This document shows positions 19,954-28,477 of a stretch of 37,668 nt of DNA, piece after piece (position 1 is the stretch's first letter; every line of letters begins with the position of its first letter). A model generated the notes under the pieces. That model saw only the letters and a program-made list of their open reading frames with translations, made no database searches and was not told where the DNA came from. A program made the translations under genes and the position numbers. This DNA is from a virus, in the IMG/VR virus record IMGVR_UViG_3300042516_000330, positions 1 through 37,668 of that record; one strand, written 5' to 3'.

Positions 19954-21257
19954 TACCGCACCTTTTCACGGCCATCAGGAGTGATAAACTTAGTTCCAGG
20001 CTTTAATGCGCGAGCCTCTTCAGGGCTATTAACCCTAATCGGCTGCTTGGCGGTTTCCCCAAGCGGGCTGCCACCGGGGCCAGTATCAGTAACTTCTGGC
20101 GGAGGCGCAGCCAACTTTTCTGGAAGTTTAATTTCAAGGCTATACGGGAACGCGTTTGCAAGATTTGGGTTTGCTTTCATTTCCGCAAACTCGCGGTTGT
20201 GCTGTTCAACGCGTCCGCGAATAACGTCTTCGTACACCTGCACAACGCGTGGGAGTGCATCAGGATCGGTGTCCAAATTACCCAACGCTTCTTGCATAAT
20301 AAACTGCTGTTGCTGCGATGGCTGCGCGTCCAGTTTACGCAAGTTGCCTAACACGTTTTGGAACAGCACCGTTCTCGCTTCTTCAGCATCAGCAAGAGCC
20401 TTCGCGTCTATGTCCACGCCAAGCCGATTCTTTAAGAATTTAGCGGCAGACAAAAACGCTTGGCCGCCCGTTCCCATGTATTTGCGGCCTTCCGACTGTG
20501 CCAATACGGCGGCGCGGCGAAGATTTGCAATGTCCACAGGCGCCGTTTTAAGTTGTTTGTACGTGTCCCTAAATTCTTTAATGAATTCAGTTTGAGCGGT
20601 TTCGGATGCAGGAATAAATGCGTTGACTTGAGTTCTTGCAGCGCCAGCGCGAGCGATAGCCGCTGGGTCAACAACATCTTTAATTGTGGTGCCGATCTGC
20701 TGCCCGGTATACGGGTTAATAACAGCCGTGCCACCGCCAACATCCGTAACCTCGCCTTTCGGCAAAGCAGCATCAGCAGTCATTAATAACTGCTGCTTCG
20801 TCTGAGGGGTCAACATCGGCGGCAGCATTTGCGCCGTCCAAGGCGCACGAGCAACAATACGATTAGCCCATGCTTGATAAGCGGCCTGATTGTTATCGGG
20901 AATTGCAGCCAACTCGTTTCGAGATGTTTCCCAAAAAATCTTATCGGCTTCCGCTGAAGACTTGCCCGCAGCAGCAGTTTTTGAAGCAATCTCCGCTTGT
21001 TGCGCTTGCAAGCCGGGGATCATTCCTCCCATGCCTTGCGTGGCAAGATTGCGATACAACTGATTTACATCAACTTGACCTGTAGGGCCAAGTGCGCGGG
21101 AGTACAGTTCGTTTAAAGCGCGTTGCTGTTCGGCAGCCTTGATGCGATCAATCTCTTGACGCTCTAGTTGTCGGCGGCCAGCGCCAACCTGCAACCCTTT
21201 GGCGTATTCCTCCAAAAAGTTCACGGGCTGTAATTGAGTTGCTCCAATAACCGCCAT
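19953..21257 (-). CDS. Internal virion (DNA-ejection) protein, 434 aa
   Basis: 434 residues, Gln/Ala-rich and helical: ERQEIDRIKAAEQQRALNEL (32-51) then many short AQ/AEA repeats; the C-terminal ~50 residues are Pro/Gly-rich and contain SPEEARALKPGTKFITPDG. It lies between the gp7-like and the largest ejection protein, the place of P22 gp20. Expected inside the capsid near the portal. GAGGTGA stands before its ATG. Confidence 0.75.
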   Translation of the reverse strand: MAVIGATQLQPVNFLEEYAKGLQVGAGRRQLERQEIDRIKAAEQQRALNELYSRALGPTGQVDVNQLYRNLATQGMGGMIPGLQAQQAEIASKTAAAGKSSAEADKIFWETSRNELAAIPDNNQAAYQAWANRIVARAPWTAQMLPPMLTPQTKQQLLMTADAALPKGEVTDVGGGTAVINPYTGQQIGTTIKDVVDPAAIARAGAARTQVNAFIPASETAQTEFIKEFRDTYKQLKTAPVDIANLRRAAVLAQSEGRKYMGTGGQAFLSAAKFLKNRLGVDIDAKALADAEEARTVLFQNVLGNLRKLDAQPSQQQQFIMQEALGNLDTDPDALPRVVQVYEDVIRGRVEQHNREFAEMKANPNLANAFPYSLEIKLPEKLAAPPPEVTDTGPGGSPLGETAKQPIRVNSPEEARALKPGTKFITPDGREKVR

Positions 21258-21265
21258 ACGTCACC

Positions 21266-22003
21266 TCAGTACCGACGACCCGTAACGGTCACACCGGGAA
21301 GAATTTCATCCAAAGAACCACGCGACAGGCCGCTGCCCGCGTACTGACCATAAGCGCCAGCCAATCCACCAAGGGCTTGGTTCAACGCATTAGCCTGACC
21401 AAGATAACCAGAGGCACGAGCCTGTCCGCCCTGTGTCATCAAGTTGCCGACGTTGACGCCCATTTGTCCGGCCTGACCAGCGACCTGCTGTGCGGCAGCC
21501 TGACCGGCGCCATACAGGCTGCCGAGCGTTCCCAAGCGCGTACCCAACTGTGCCTGCGCTCGATTAAAAGCGTTCATGTACTCTTGCGAAGCCAAGTCTT
21601 GTCCGAAGCGCTGACCGGCTTTAATAGCGGAACCCGACAGCATGTTGCCGCGAGCCGACTGCATACGCTCAAGGGCTTTTTCGCCTTCACGTAGACGGAA
21701 ACCGTAACCGGGGTCCATTTGCAGATCGCGCTCACCAAAGCCGCGAGTCAGCATCCCGTAGTCGGCAGCGGCAGCATCTCCGCCAATCCCAAGCAGTCGC
21801 ATCAATTCGTTCTGCGAAGTAATGCCAGCCTGACGGAACGGCTCTTGCAGTTCGGTCTGCTTTTGAAATATTTCGCGCTGAACTTGTGCGGCTTGATCTG
21901 CCGCCTGTTGCTGCGCTTGCGCGGCTTTTCTAGCGCCACGAGAACTTATGGCGCCGCCAACAACAGTAGAACCTGCGGTGACGGCTGTTACTGGATCAGG
22001 CAT
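21266..22003 (-). CDS. DNA transfer protein, P22 gp7-like
   Basis: 245 residues from the chosen ATG (MPDPVTAVTAGSTVVGGAIS), which has GAGGA eight bases upstream and overlaps the previous stop by eight bases. The N-terminal Gly/Ala hydrophobic segment, the AQAQQQAADQAAQVQREIF helix, the conserved YGMLTRGFGERDLQMDPGYG region (about 82-101) and the Gly/Gln/Ala-rich tail are hallmarks of gp7-like ejection proteins needed for DNA entry. Confidence 0.88.
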   Translation of the reverse strand: MPDPVTAVTAGSTVVGGAISSRGARKAAQAQQQAADQAAQVQREIFQKQTELQEPFRQAGITSQNELMRLLGIGGDAAAADYGMLTRGFGERDLQMDPGYGFRLREGEKALERMQSARGNMLSGSAIKAGQRFGQDLASQEYMNAFNRAQAQLGTRLGTLGSLYGAGQAAAQQVAGQAGQMGVNVGNLMTQGGQARASGYLGQANALNQALGGLAGAYGQYAGSGLSRGSLDEILPGVTVTGRRY

Positions 22004-22445
22004 GAGGGAATTCCTCGCGATACTTCGCAAAATCTTCGCCGTATAGTGCCATTACCGCACCTGCTTTTTCCATAGCAGACTCACGGCCAAGACACAACAG
22101 CACCGTTAACAACACAATGTCGTAATAGGCGGCACGCCAGACAAACGACTTCTCGTCCGCCCGACCTGACCGTTCGGCGTCATCCGACGCCTTCCACTTA
22201 CAAATCGCCGTAGCCAATGCTGGCAATAACTGAATAGCATTAGCCATAAAGAAACTGTTTGCAGGCATGTTGACGAGGCAGCGCCACACCGTGTCGTCCA
22301 GCGCACCCCGGTCTACCGGGTCGCCGTCAGCCACGTCGTCAAACGTCTGGGTAACGTGCCACAGGTCTAGCAGCCAAGCCGCAGCGTCAGGCGGTAGCCC
22401 GAGTTCCCTGAAGTTCTCCGTCAGCCAGTATTCGGCAGTCGTCAC
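21996..22445 (-). CDS. Conserved phage protein with FDDVADGD motif, 149 aa
   Basis: 149 residues, helical: WLLDLWHVTQTFDDVADGDP (25-44), then NSFFMANAIQLLPAL (63-77) and a WRAAYYDIVLLTVLLCLG stretch near 103-120. The DD-x3-D cluster recalls metal-binding helices of isoprenoid synthases, but the protein is far too short for one; related proteins are common next to gp7-like genes. Role unknown. GTG start overlaps the upstream stop as GTGA. Confidence 0.78.
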   Translation of the reverse strand: MTTAEYWLTENFRELGLPPDAAAWLLDLWHVTQTFDDVADGDPVDRGALDDTVWRCLVNMPANSFFMANAIQLLPALATAICKWKASDDAERSGRADEKSFVWRAAYYDIVLLTVLLCLGRESAMEKAGAVMALYGEDFAKYREEFPHA

Positions 22446-22777
22446 GAGACTTCTCGCCCCGACGAACGGATGTTAATAGCCGATGCCGTACCAGCAATCG
22501 TCGAGATAAACCCGCCCGGTTGCAGGACGTGGCCGACCAGTTCGGGGAACGTGTACGTCTCGCTCGGCAACAGCGTCTTGTTCTTAATGATCAAGTTCTG
22601 GTTGCCCGAGGAGTCAAACTGCGTCACGAGGTTAATCGAGATGGTAGCCGCCGCAGCGCTGTAGTTAGTCGCCGTGAACTTGTCGATAATGGCCGACACG
22701 TTCTGGGCAATGTATTGAGTTACTTGGGTGTTCTCCGCAATCTTTGCGGGGATCAGGACTTTGACGTTAACTGCCAT
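22442..22777 (-). CDS. Putative virion structural protein, 111 aa
   Basis: 111 residues, beta-rich with an Ala/Asn/Thr bias (KVLIPAKIAENTQVTQYIAQ; FTATNYSAAAATISINLVTQ; NKTLLPSETYTFPELVGHVL). The alternating pattern fits a small beta-sandwich of a neck, tail or decoration protein. AGGTGA before the ATG. Sits between ejection and fibre-like genes. Confidence 0.72.
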   Translation of the reverse strand: MAVNVKVLIPAKIAENTQVTQYIAQNVSAIIDKFTATNYSAAAATISINLVTQFDSSGNQNLIIKNKTLLPSETYTFPELVGHVLQPGGFISTIAGTASAINIRSSGREVS

Positions 22778-22784
22778 GTGTCAC

Positions 22785-23444
22785 CTAAAAGGTAAAGACC
22801 ATTCGGACGCGGCCATTAGACCCAGACAGGCCAGCGGCACCGCCCTCTACCGGATCGCCACCGTCACCGCCAGCGCCACCAGTAAGGCTACCCACACCAG
22901 CGATTGCAGCCGCACCTGTCTGCGTAAAAGCCGCTCCGCCGTTGCCGTTAGTGTTGGTCGTATTGCCGCCAGAGGCCGTGCCGCCAGCACCCTGCTGACT
23001 GCCGTAGATACCGATACCACCGTAACCTCCAAAGCCTCCAGTTGCGATCATTTCGGGCAGCGCATACGTTCCGGCATACGCCACTGACTGAGTGCCAGCA
23101 CCGCCTACCGCATCGCCAAGTGAGCCGCCTGTGCCAGCCACGCCGACAGTGTACAGGATCGTTTTACCGGCATCTGGGCCAGTTAGAACGAGTACAGTCT
23201 TGGAGTAGGCACCACCGCCTCCGCCGCCACCAGGGTTCTCCTGCGGCTCGTAGGCGAACTCACCAAAGATGTTGGTTACCGTGCCGTAGCCGCCACCACC
23301 ACCTGCGCCCCATACCTCGATGGTGACGCCCGTAGCGCTGGCAGGGATCGTGACCGACCCAGACCCGGACGAGTAATCAACAACGCCCGCACCGGCTCCT
23401 CCGGTCGTACCTGCAATCGCCGCTGCTAGGGTAGCGCCGCTCAT
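22785..23444 (-). CDS. Glycine-rich fibre-type protein, 219 aa
   Basis: 219 residues from the ATG overlapping the upstream stop as TAATG; the longer start at 23498 lies in that gene. After a short Ala-rich lead come VTIEVWGAGGGGGYG, GGGGGGAYSKT and many GG/GA repeats. The VEVWGAGGGGG entry with a closing GRVRMVFTF is the same kind of glycine-rich sandwich found three times in the 806-residue protein. Likely a fibre tip or adhesion domain. Confidence 0.75.
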   Translation of the reverse strand: MSGATLAAAIAGTTGGAGAGVVDYSSGSGSVTIPASATGVTIEVWGAGGGGGYGTVTNIFGEFAYEPQENPGGGGGGGAYSKTVLVLTGPDAGKTILYTVGVAGTGGSLGDAVGGAGTQSVAYAGTYALPEMIATGGFGGYGGIGIYGSQQGAGGTASGGNTTNTNGNGGAAFTQTGAAAIAGVGSLTGGAGGDGGDPVEGGAAGLSGSNGRVRMVFTF

Positions 23445-24244
23445 TAGGTCAACCCTGCTCCGCTGATCAGCCACGAGGTTGAGCCAATTTTGACGCAAGT
23501 CGCCAAGCCGTTACGCGCAAGGGTGCGGGTGCCGGTTGTCGTGCTGTTAGCCAGTGTCAGCGTGTCGGTCGTAATACCAATCGAGAGCGCCGAGACGTTG
23601 AGGTTAACGATAATGATGACCGTGCCAACCGGGAACGCGACAGCAGAGTTAGCCGGAATGGTCAGCGTCAGCGACGAGCCGTTCATTAGGATGGACTTGC
23701 CGCGATCCGCCAGCACCAACTGATAGTTAGCCGTTTGGCTGTTCTGCGGAGCCTCTCGATAACCTACGGCGTAATTAACACTAGCCGTGGCGTTATCAGG
23801 GATCAGCGGCGTGCCGGTGAACGTGGGCGAAGCAATCGGCGCGTAGGTGGCCGCAGCAGCCGTCGTCGTCAGGGCGTTGGTGATTCCATAGCCAGACACC
23901 GTCGTCGGGGTGCCGGTAATGGTAGACCACGCAACTGTTTCAGTCGAAATGTCATTGACGCCAGCAATGTCGTCGTACTCACCAATCTGCACATCATTAG
24001 AGTCAGTTAAAACAAACCGATACTTGATGCCCTCAGATAGCCACATGTCTTCTGGCAAGCGACCGCCAGAATCCAAAATGATTGGATTGGAATTGGCAGT
24101 TGTGCCAAGAACCGACGTGTAGGTGTTTTGCGGCGTGGTTGTGCCAGCCGCATACGTGTAAATCTTTCCGCCCGACAGCACTGAGTTGTCGTCGGTAAAG
24201 AACTGCGCTCCGGCGCCAGCAAAGGCGGAAAGATAGACGGTCAT
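23444..24244 (-). CDS. Tail fibre/appendage protein, 266 aa
   Basis: 266 residues from the ATG that overlaps the upstream stop as ATGA. The N-terminal domain has GGKIYTYAAGTTTPQNTYT (about 25-43) and DSGGRLPEDMWL, a module frequent at the start of phage appendage proteins. The C-terminal ~110 residues (from GYREAPQ) match in pattern the end of the 223-residue fibre protein near 36 kb. Probably a trimeric fibre part. Confidence 0.78.
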   Translation of the reverse strand: MTVYLSAFAGAGAQFFTDDNSVLSGGKIYTYAAGTTTPQNTYTSVLGTTANSNPIILDSGGRLPEDMWLSEGIKYRFVLTDSNDVQIGEYDDIAGVNDISTETVAWSTITGTPTTVSGYGITNALTTTAAAATYAPIASPTFTGTPLIPDNATASVNYAVGYREAPQNSQTANYQLVLADRGKSILMNGSSLTLTIPANSAVAFPVGTVIIIVNLNVSALSIGITTDTLTLANSTTTGTRTLARNGLATCVKIGSTSWLISGAGLT

Positions 24245-24963
24245 ATATTCACCTGCGTCATAGTAAGAATGACCGAGGGGATGCCAGGATGGGGAGCAGT
24301 GGCTGGCTCGGCCAAAAGTTGCACGGTAGTGCTGTCGGTTGCCCACATTAACTGCAAATAATCGCCGTTTGACATGGGGACAAATATATTTGCGGCGACA
24401 AATACTTCGCCGTTGTTGCCTTGAATACGGACTTGAGATGCCGAATCTGGAATATCAACGCCGTTAACTCTCGGCCACACGTAGAAAAGCGCCACGCCAC
24501 CAGAGGTTTTATCCAACTGAATGGAAAACTGCATGTTGTAGATAGCGGGCCTGCCTACCTTAATGTGAGTGTTATTTGCCGGATCAACATAAACGCCGTA
24601 CTGGCTTGACGTGCTGTTAAACGTCATCGCGTAAGCGGTATTTATTGCGGCGGCAACTTGCGTTTGCGTCGAATAAAACGAGCCGTAGTTAACAGTAAAG
24701 ACTTTGGCGGCTACAACCTCGGCAAGCGGAGGTTGCTTTTGAATGTCCTCAATCTCTTGTTGCAGAACCGCTATTTCATCTTCGGTGTTAGACGACAGCG
24801 ATGGCGTAATCTCAAGGTCGGCAATAGAGGTAGACGTAGTGCCGCCACCTGTCAGTTGGTACTGATTGTTAAGAAAGCGGAACCATTCACGCGAAACCAA
24901 GCCCGTCCGTTCATCAAGGAACGGAACACGCGGGGCAGGGATTTGCGTGATGTTCTGTGCCAT
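24241..24963 (-). CDS. Structural protein with PAPRVPF-type N-terminus, 240 aa
   Basis: 240 residues. The start (ITQIPAPRVPFLDERTGLVS, then REWFRFLNNQYQLTGGG) is a recurrent N-terminal motif in podovirus and siphovirus tail genes. A short coiled segment (EDEIAVLQQEIEDIQKQ) precedes a beta-rich C-terminal domain (about 90-240) that looks like a jelly-roll or C1q-like head. Probably a tail appendage. Coupled at both ends. Confidence 0.75.
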   Translation of the reverse strand: MAQNITQIPAPRVPFLDERTGLVSREWFRFLNNQYQLTGGGTTSTSIADLEITPSLSSNTEDEIAVLQQEIEDIQKQPPLAEVVAAKVFTVNYGSFYSTQTQVAAAINTAYAMTFNSTSSQYGVYVDPANNTHIKVGRPAIYNMQFSIQLDKTSGGVALFYVWPRVNGVDIPDSASQVRIQGNNGEVFVAANIFVPMSNGDYLQLMWATDSTTVQLLAEPATAPHPGIPSVILTMTQVNI

Positions 24964-26567
24964 TACGATGCCGTCGGACTAATCTGTAGTTCGGCGCCCA
25001 TGATGGCGACCTTGACCGGATCGGTGCCGCTAACCTCGTACACACGGTCACGCAGTTTTAGCGTCATGCCAAGACGGCGGAATATGGCGCGAGTGCCGTA
25101 TTGCCCGACGCGACCCATAGAAGTCTGCCGTTCTCCGTTCCACGTATGACCACCGTCATCCGACCAACGCAGCATCAACTGCGGGTCAGCGCCAGTCGTT
25201 GCGTTAACGTCCAGAATAATGTCTTGACCGGCTTCCGTTTGCAGGATTTGCAGCAACTCAGTACCAAGGTACTGCGTGTCGGTAAAGGCATATCCAGACA
25301 AGCCAACGCCCGTCTCGCAGTCAATCTGGAGCGAATGGTGCGCGGTACGCTTCAGGTCATTAGCGCCAGTCGGCAACGCGCGCCAGCGGCGCAGCCACTT
25401 CTGTGTTTGCCCGTCATCGGCGTATACGTCTAAGTCAAACTCGTACAACTTACCGTTCTGGTAATCACCCACAATCGGCACGCCGTTAAAGCGAGCGTGG
25501 TTGTTTGCGCGATGACGCTTGAAGTCACCGTTACGGAACCCTGCGCGTTCGTGCCATGCGCCCGTAGCGGCGTCAAACACCCAAGTCGTATCGGCATCCG
25601 TAAAGTTCAGCACATAAAACGTATGGCCGTCTTGCTGGTAGGTGTAGCCCACAGCATCAGCCAAATTGCTATAGCCTTGAATGGCAAACTCAACGGCATG
25701 GGTAGATACACGCACGCCTTGGTAGCCATTGGCCCGATAGACGATGCCCTGACCGCGAGCGTCTGCGCCTAGCCAAAAGACAGAGTTATCCATCTTGGCT
25801 ACCGAGTAGGGGGCAATACAACCGATCTCGTTGTAAGCGCCTTGGATGCGGGTGAGGGGGAAGTCAGGGTCGCCCGAGTTGTACCAGACCTCCACCGAGT
25901 TTGTGCCGAACAGCCACGCTTCTCGATGGTCAATGATGAGGGAAACTAACCCGTCTGGTGAACCCTCCGCGCTCGCAAAATCCAAGGGGTCAATAGACAA
26001 ACCATCAAGCAGTTGTGTCACCCACACTCTTTGCGAGTTCGGTTCGTTGAACACAAAGTAACCGTCAAGGTAGCCCACAGTAACCGCGCCGGGAAAATCC
26101 GGGTCAGTAATCTGGGCAAATACTTCGGTTACTGAGTTGTAAATATATCCGTCAGGATTGGCGGCAATAAAGATTTGCGTGCCGTTGTCTGTCATTGACA
26201 CGGGGCCAGTGCCAGAAACTTCGCCAATGTAATTGACGCCAGCATCTTCAAGAAGAATACCGCCGTCATCTTCTAACAAAATTTCAAACCCATCTTCTAG
26301 TAACAAAAACCCTTCGGTTTCAAAACTAGAGTCAAGGCGATAAAACTTATCACCAGAAACGACGTACAGGTAATTGCCTAACGACCACAGCCCTCTAATC
26401 GGGCCTTCGCCTAGGTCTGTTTTTAAAGTTAAACCGGGGCAGCGTTGCAGATAAGCGGGTTCTTTGCCGCCTTCTGGCACTACCTCTGGATAAAGGTTCA
26501 CCATCCGGTTGTCGGCAGCATTGACCGACCGGATGACGTACGACGACCCGAGGATCGGCGTCTTCAT
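24963..26567 (-). CDS. Packaged-DNA stabilisation protein, P22 gp10-like tail hub
   Basis: 534 residues, length and blocks as in P22 gp10-type hubs: NAADNRMVNLYPEVVPEGGK (16-35), a beta-propeller body with GLWSLGNYLYVVSG (59-72), VFNEPNSQRVW and SVFWLGADARGQGIVYR. It should plug the portal below the gp4-like ring. Residues 87-109 hold three LLLED-type repeats (FLLLED, EILLEDD, GILLED) not expected in P22 gp10 itself. Starts by TAATG overlap. Confidence 0.9.
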   Translation of the reverse strand: MKTPILGSSYVIRSVNAADNRMVNLYPEVVPEGGKEPAYLQRCPGLTLKTDLGEGPIRGLWSLGNYLYVVSGDKFYRLDSSFETEGFLLLEDGFEILLEDDGGILLEDAGVNYIGEVSGTGPVSMTDNGTQIFIAANPDGYIYNSVTEVFAQITDPDFPGAVTVGYLDGYFVFNEPNSQRVWVTQLLDGLSIDPLDFASAEGSPDGLVSLIIDHREAWLFGTNSVEVWYNSGDPDFPLTRIQGAYNEIGCIAPYSVAKMDNSVFWLGADARGQGIVYRANGYQGVRVSTHAVEFAIQGYSNLADAVGYTYQQDGHTFYVLNFTDADTTWVFDAATGAWHERAGFRNGDFKRHRANNHARFNGVPIVGDYQNGKLYEFDLDVYADDGQTQKWLRRWRALPTGANDLKRTAHHSLQIDCETGVGLSGYAFTDTQYLGTELLQILQTEAGQDIILDVNATTGADPQLMLRWSDDGGHTWNGERQTSMGRVGQYGTRAIFRRLGMTLKLRDRVYEVSGTDPVKVAIMGAELQISPTAS

Positions 26568-27280
26568 TAGAAGTTGCCCGTGAAGATGTTAAAGCGCGGA
26601 CGATTGACGATGAGCGCCGCTGGCATTGCCATCAAGTCATCCGGGTTGTTGATGCGCTTCAGATCGCGCTTGCTGGTCATTGCAATGCGTTGCACTTGCG
26701 GAGACGGCTCAACACCGAACTCGGCTGCAAGTTCACAGGCCAAGCAAAAGCGGAACGCACGCAGGTATCCAGGCGGAAACGCAAGGGTGGTGTCCAACGT
26801 GGCCGGTTGAGCCAGCGGACGCACCGACACAAAGTGGAACTCCAGTATCTTGGTCGGTACTGGGTAAATGTAAATCTCCACGTCCGGGTAGGTCATATTG
26901 ACCCACATCAACTGTGGATAAGTCGAGGTCACTGTTTTAACGGCAATATTGTTGTACTGCTCGTTGTTGATCAGTTTGATGCCATACGACACGTTGGTCG
27001 ATGGGTCACGGAAGTAGGTAGCGTCGTCCATTAGAATCGGACGCTCGGCCACAAACGTGCCGGTCGGTCCCATCGTAATGTTACGGACGGTAGGCAACCA
27101 GTTGTAGACTTGATCTTGAGTCGAGAAGACCGCCAGACGCTCCGTACTCCAAGAGTCAAGCATCTGGTTTAGAGCAGCGAGGGCGTCTTGAGACGTGGCT
27201 GCCGAAGGCACTTCACCTTCTGCTAATTGCCCGATCAGACGCAGCGCACCGTTGATCTGGTCAGCAGCGGTGGTTGCCAT
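26567..27280 (-). CDS. Head-completion/tail-accessory protein, P22 gp4-like
   Basis: 237 residues. The helical N-terminus (QINGALRLIGQLAEGEVPSA, 8-27, then LNQMLDSWSTERL) and the core with FPPGYLRAFRFCLACELAAE (about 168-187) are characteristic of gp4-like proteins, the first ring added below the portal after packaging. Followed at once by the gp10-like hub, the P22 order. GGGAG stands before its ATG. Confidence 0.88.
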   Translation of the reverse strand: MATTAADQINGALRLIGQLAEGEVPSAATSQDALAALNQMLDSWSTERLAVFSTQDQVYNWLPTVRNITMGPTGTFVAERPILMDDATYFRDPSTNVSYGIKLINNEQYNNIAVKTVTSTYPQLMWVNMTYPDVEIYIYPVPTKILEFHFVSVRPLAQPATLDTTLAFPPGYLRAFRFCLACELAAEFGVEPSPQVQRIAMTSKRDLKRINNPDDLMAMPAALIVNRPRFNIFTGNF

Positions 27281-27283
27281 GTA

Positions 27284-27487
27284 TTACTCCCGGCGTCGTC
27301 GTCGCGCCCTTAATGCGTTATCAGAAGTCCCCGATGCCGACAAGTTTGCCGACACCGGGGATTCTGAATCATCCGGGTCAGAGGGGTCAAACTCCTCCCA
27401 CCCATGCTCCATATCTTCCCGCGCTTCCAGCACCGAGATTGCTACTTTCTCGCCGTGCTTGTGATGACGAAGGTAGATATTCGGCAT
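27284..27487 (-). CDS. Small MPNIYLRH-type phage protein, 67 aa
   Basis: Sixty-seven residues: the conserved beginning MPNIYLRHHKHGEKVA is shared by small proteins following coat genes in many phages. An acidic middle (EEFDPSDPDDSES) and a strongly basic end RARRRRRE follow. Starts two bases after the upstream stop; the longer frame start at 27592 lies in that gene. Function unknown. Confidence 0.75.
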   Translation of the reverse strand: MPNIYLRHHKHGEKVAISVLEAREDMEHGWEEFDPSDPDDSESPVSANLSASGTSDNALRARRRRRE

Positions 27488-27488
27488 A

Positions 27489-27992
27489 TTAGGCAACAGT
27501 GAATTGCAGGCTATAAACGGGGAACGTGACGGTGTTCGCCAGCGTACCCGTAACAGCGGCTCGGATGCGGAGACGGTCGCCCGCCGCCACAACGAGATTC
27601 GCTGCCGTGCCGTTTAGCGTCAGCACTCGACGTGCGTTTGCTGAAAGCCCAGTGCCGCCCGTGGCCTTGGTCGTGTTCGCGTCAGTTGCCGCGAGCATTG
27701 CCGTCGTGCCGGAGCCGGTCGTTGCAAGGTTGGTAATTGAGAACGTAATGTAGTTGCTGTCGCTCGCCGTCAGCGCATCAACGCCTGAAAACCACGCCGC
27801 GTTCAACGTTCCGGCAGCAGGGGCAACGACATAAACGTCATTGTTACCCGTGGCTACCGCAATCGTCGCACCCTGTTGTGCGCCGGTAAAACCGCTACGC
27901 ACGTTAGAGTTAACAAGGGTCGCGGAATCAAGGCTTCCGTTGATAATCGCTTGGTCCGAAAAGGCAACGCCAATCGCCTGTGTATTAGGCAT
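27489..27992 (-). CDS. Putative head decoration/structural protein, 167 aa
   Basis: 167 residues, Ala/Thr/Asn-rich and beta-patterned (GQQGATIAVA-like strands, DVYVVAPAAGTLNAAWFSGV, RLRIRAAVTGTLANTVTF). The composition and position two genes downstream of the coat fit a capsid decoration or head-fibre protein. AAAGGGG lies eight bases before the ATG. Confidence 0.72.
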   Translation of the reverse strand: MPNTQAIGVAFSDQAIINGSLDSATLVNSNVRSGFTGAQQGATIAVATGNNDVYVVAPAAGTLNAAWFSGVDALTASDSNYITFSITNLATTGSGTTAMLAATDANTTKATGGTGLSANARRVLTLNGTAANLVVAAGDRLRIRAAVTGTLANTVTFPVYSLQFTVA

Positions 27993-28014
27993 AGAAATAC
28001 CCCTTTAGGTAATA

Positions 28015-28040
28015 CCCCCGACAGATCGCTCTGCCGGGGG
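28015..28040. promoter_or_regulatory. GC-rich hairpin between structural genes
   Basis: CCCCCG-A-CAGA, loop TCGC, TCTG-C-CGGGGG: a ten-pair stem with one mismatch in the gap between two structural genes. No U tract on either strand, so not a standard terminator; it may stabilise or process the coat mRNA. Confidence 0.6.
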
Positions 28041-28048
28041 CGTTGCCA

Positions 28049-28447
28049 TTACGAAATGCGGTAGCAGGTCCACGTACCGTCGCCCGTTTTGCGAGCGCGG
28101 AAGTGACCCGAAGTACCGTTATCAACCTGACCAGCGCCAACCAGCGTCCAGCCCGTGCCAATCGCCACGGTTACGTCATCCGTACCCGCGTCGATGTTGA
28201 TGACAAAGAAGTCAAACGCAGCGTCTACCTTTGAGGCAGATGAAACGTAGACTTCAAGGTCAGCAACCGTCGGCAGCGTCAAGTCGCCAGCCGTGCCATT
28301 GAAGGTGAACAGGCCATTAGCCAACTGAGCAGCAGTTGCCGTAGCAGCCGCAGTCAGAGCCGTCGGAGCGCCCTGTACAAACAGGATCGGTTCGCCGACG
28401 TTGCCGTCTGTAACCTGATAACCACCAGCGCCATTAGGAAGTGCCAT
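28049..28447 (-). CDS. Putative capsid-associated protein, 132 aa
   Basis: 132 residues, directly after the coat gene. Beta-rich with Gly/Thr/Asp (GEPILFVQGAPTALTAAAT; FDFFVINIDAGTDDVTVAI; ending GTWTCYRIS). Similar small proteins next to coat genes serve as decoration or head-fibre proteins. GGAG precedes the ATG. Confidence 0.72.
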   Translation of the reverse strand: MALPNGAGGYQVTDGNVGEPILFVQGAPTALTAAATATAAQLANGLFTFNGTAGDLTLPTVADLEVYVSSASKVDAAFDFFVINIDAGTDDVTVAIGTGWTLVGAGQVDNGTSGHFRARKTGDGTWTCYRIS

Positions 28448-28477
28448 TTTGAATTACTCCGTGAATTAAGTTAAGGG

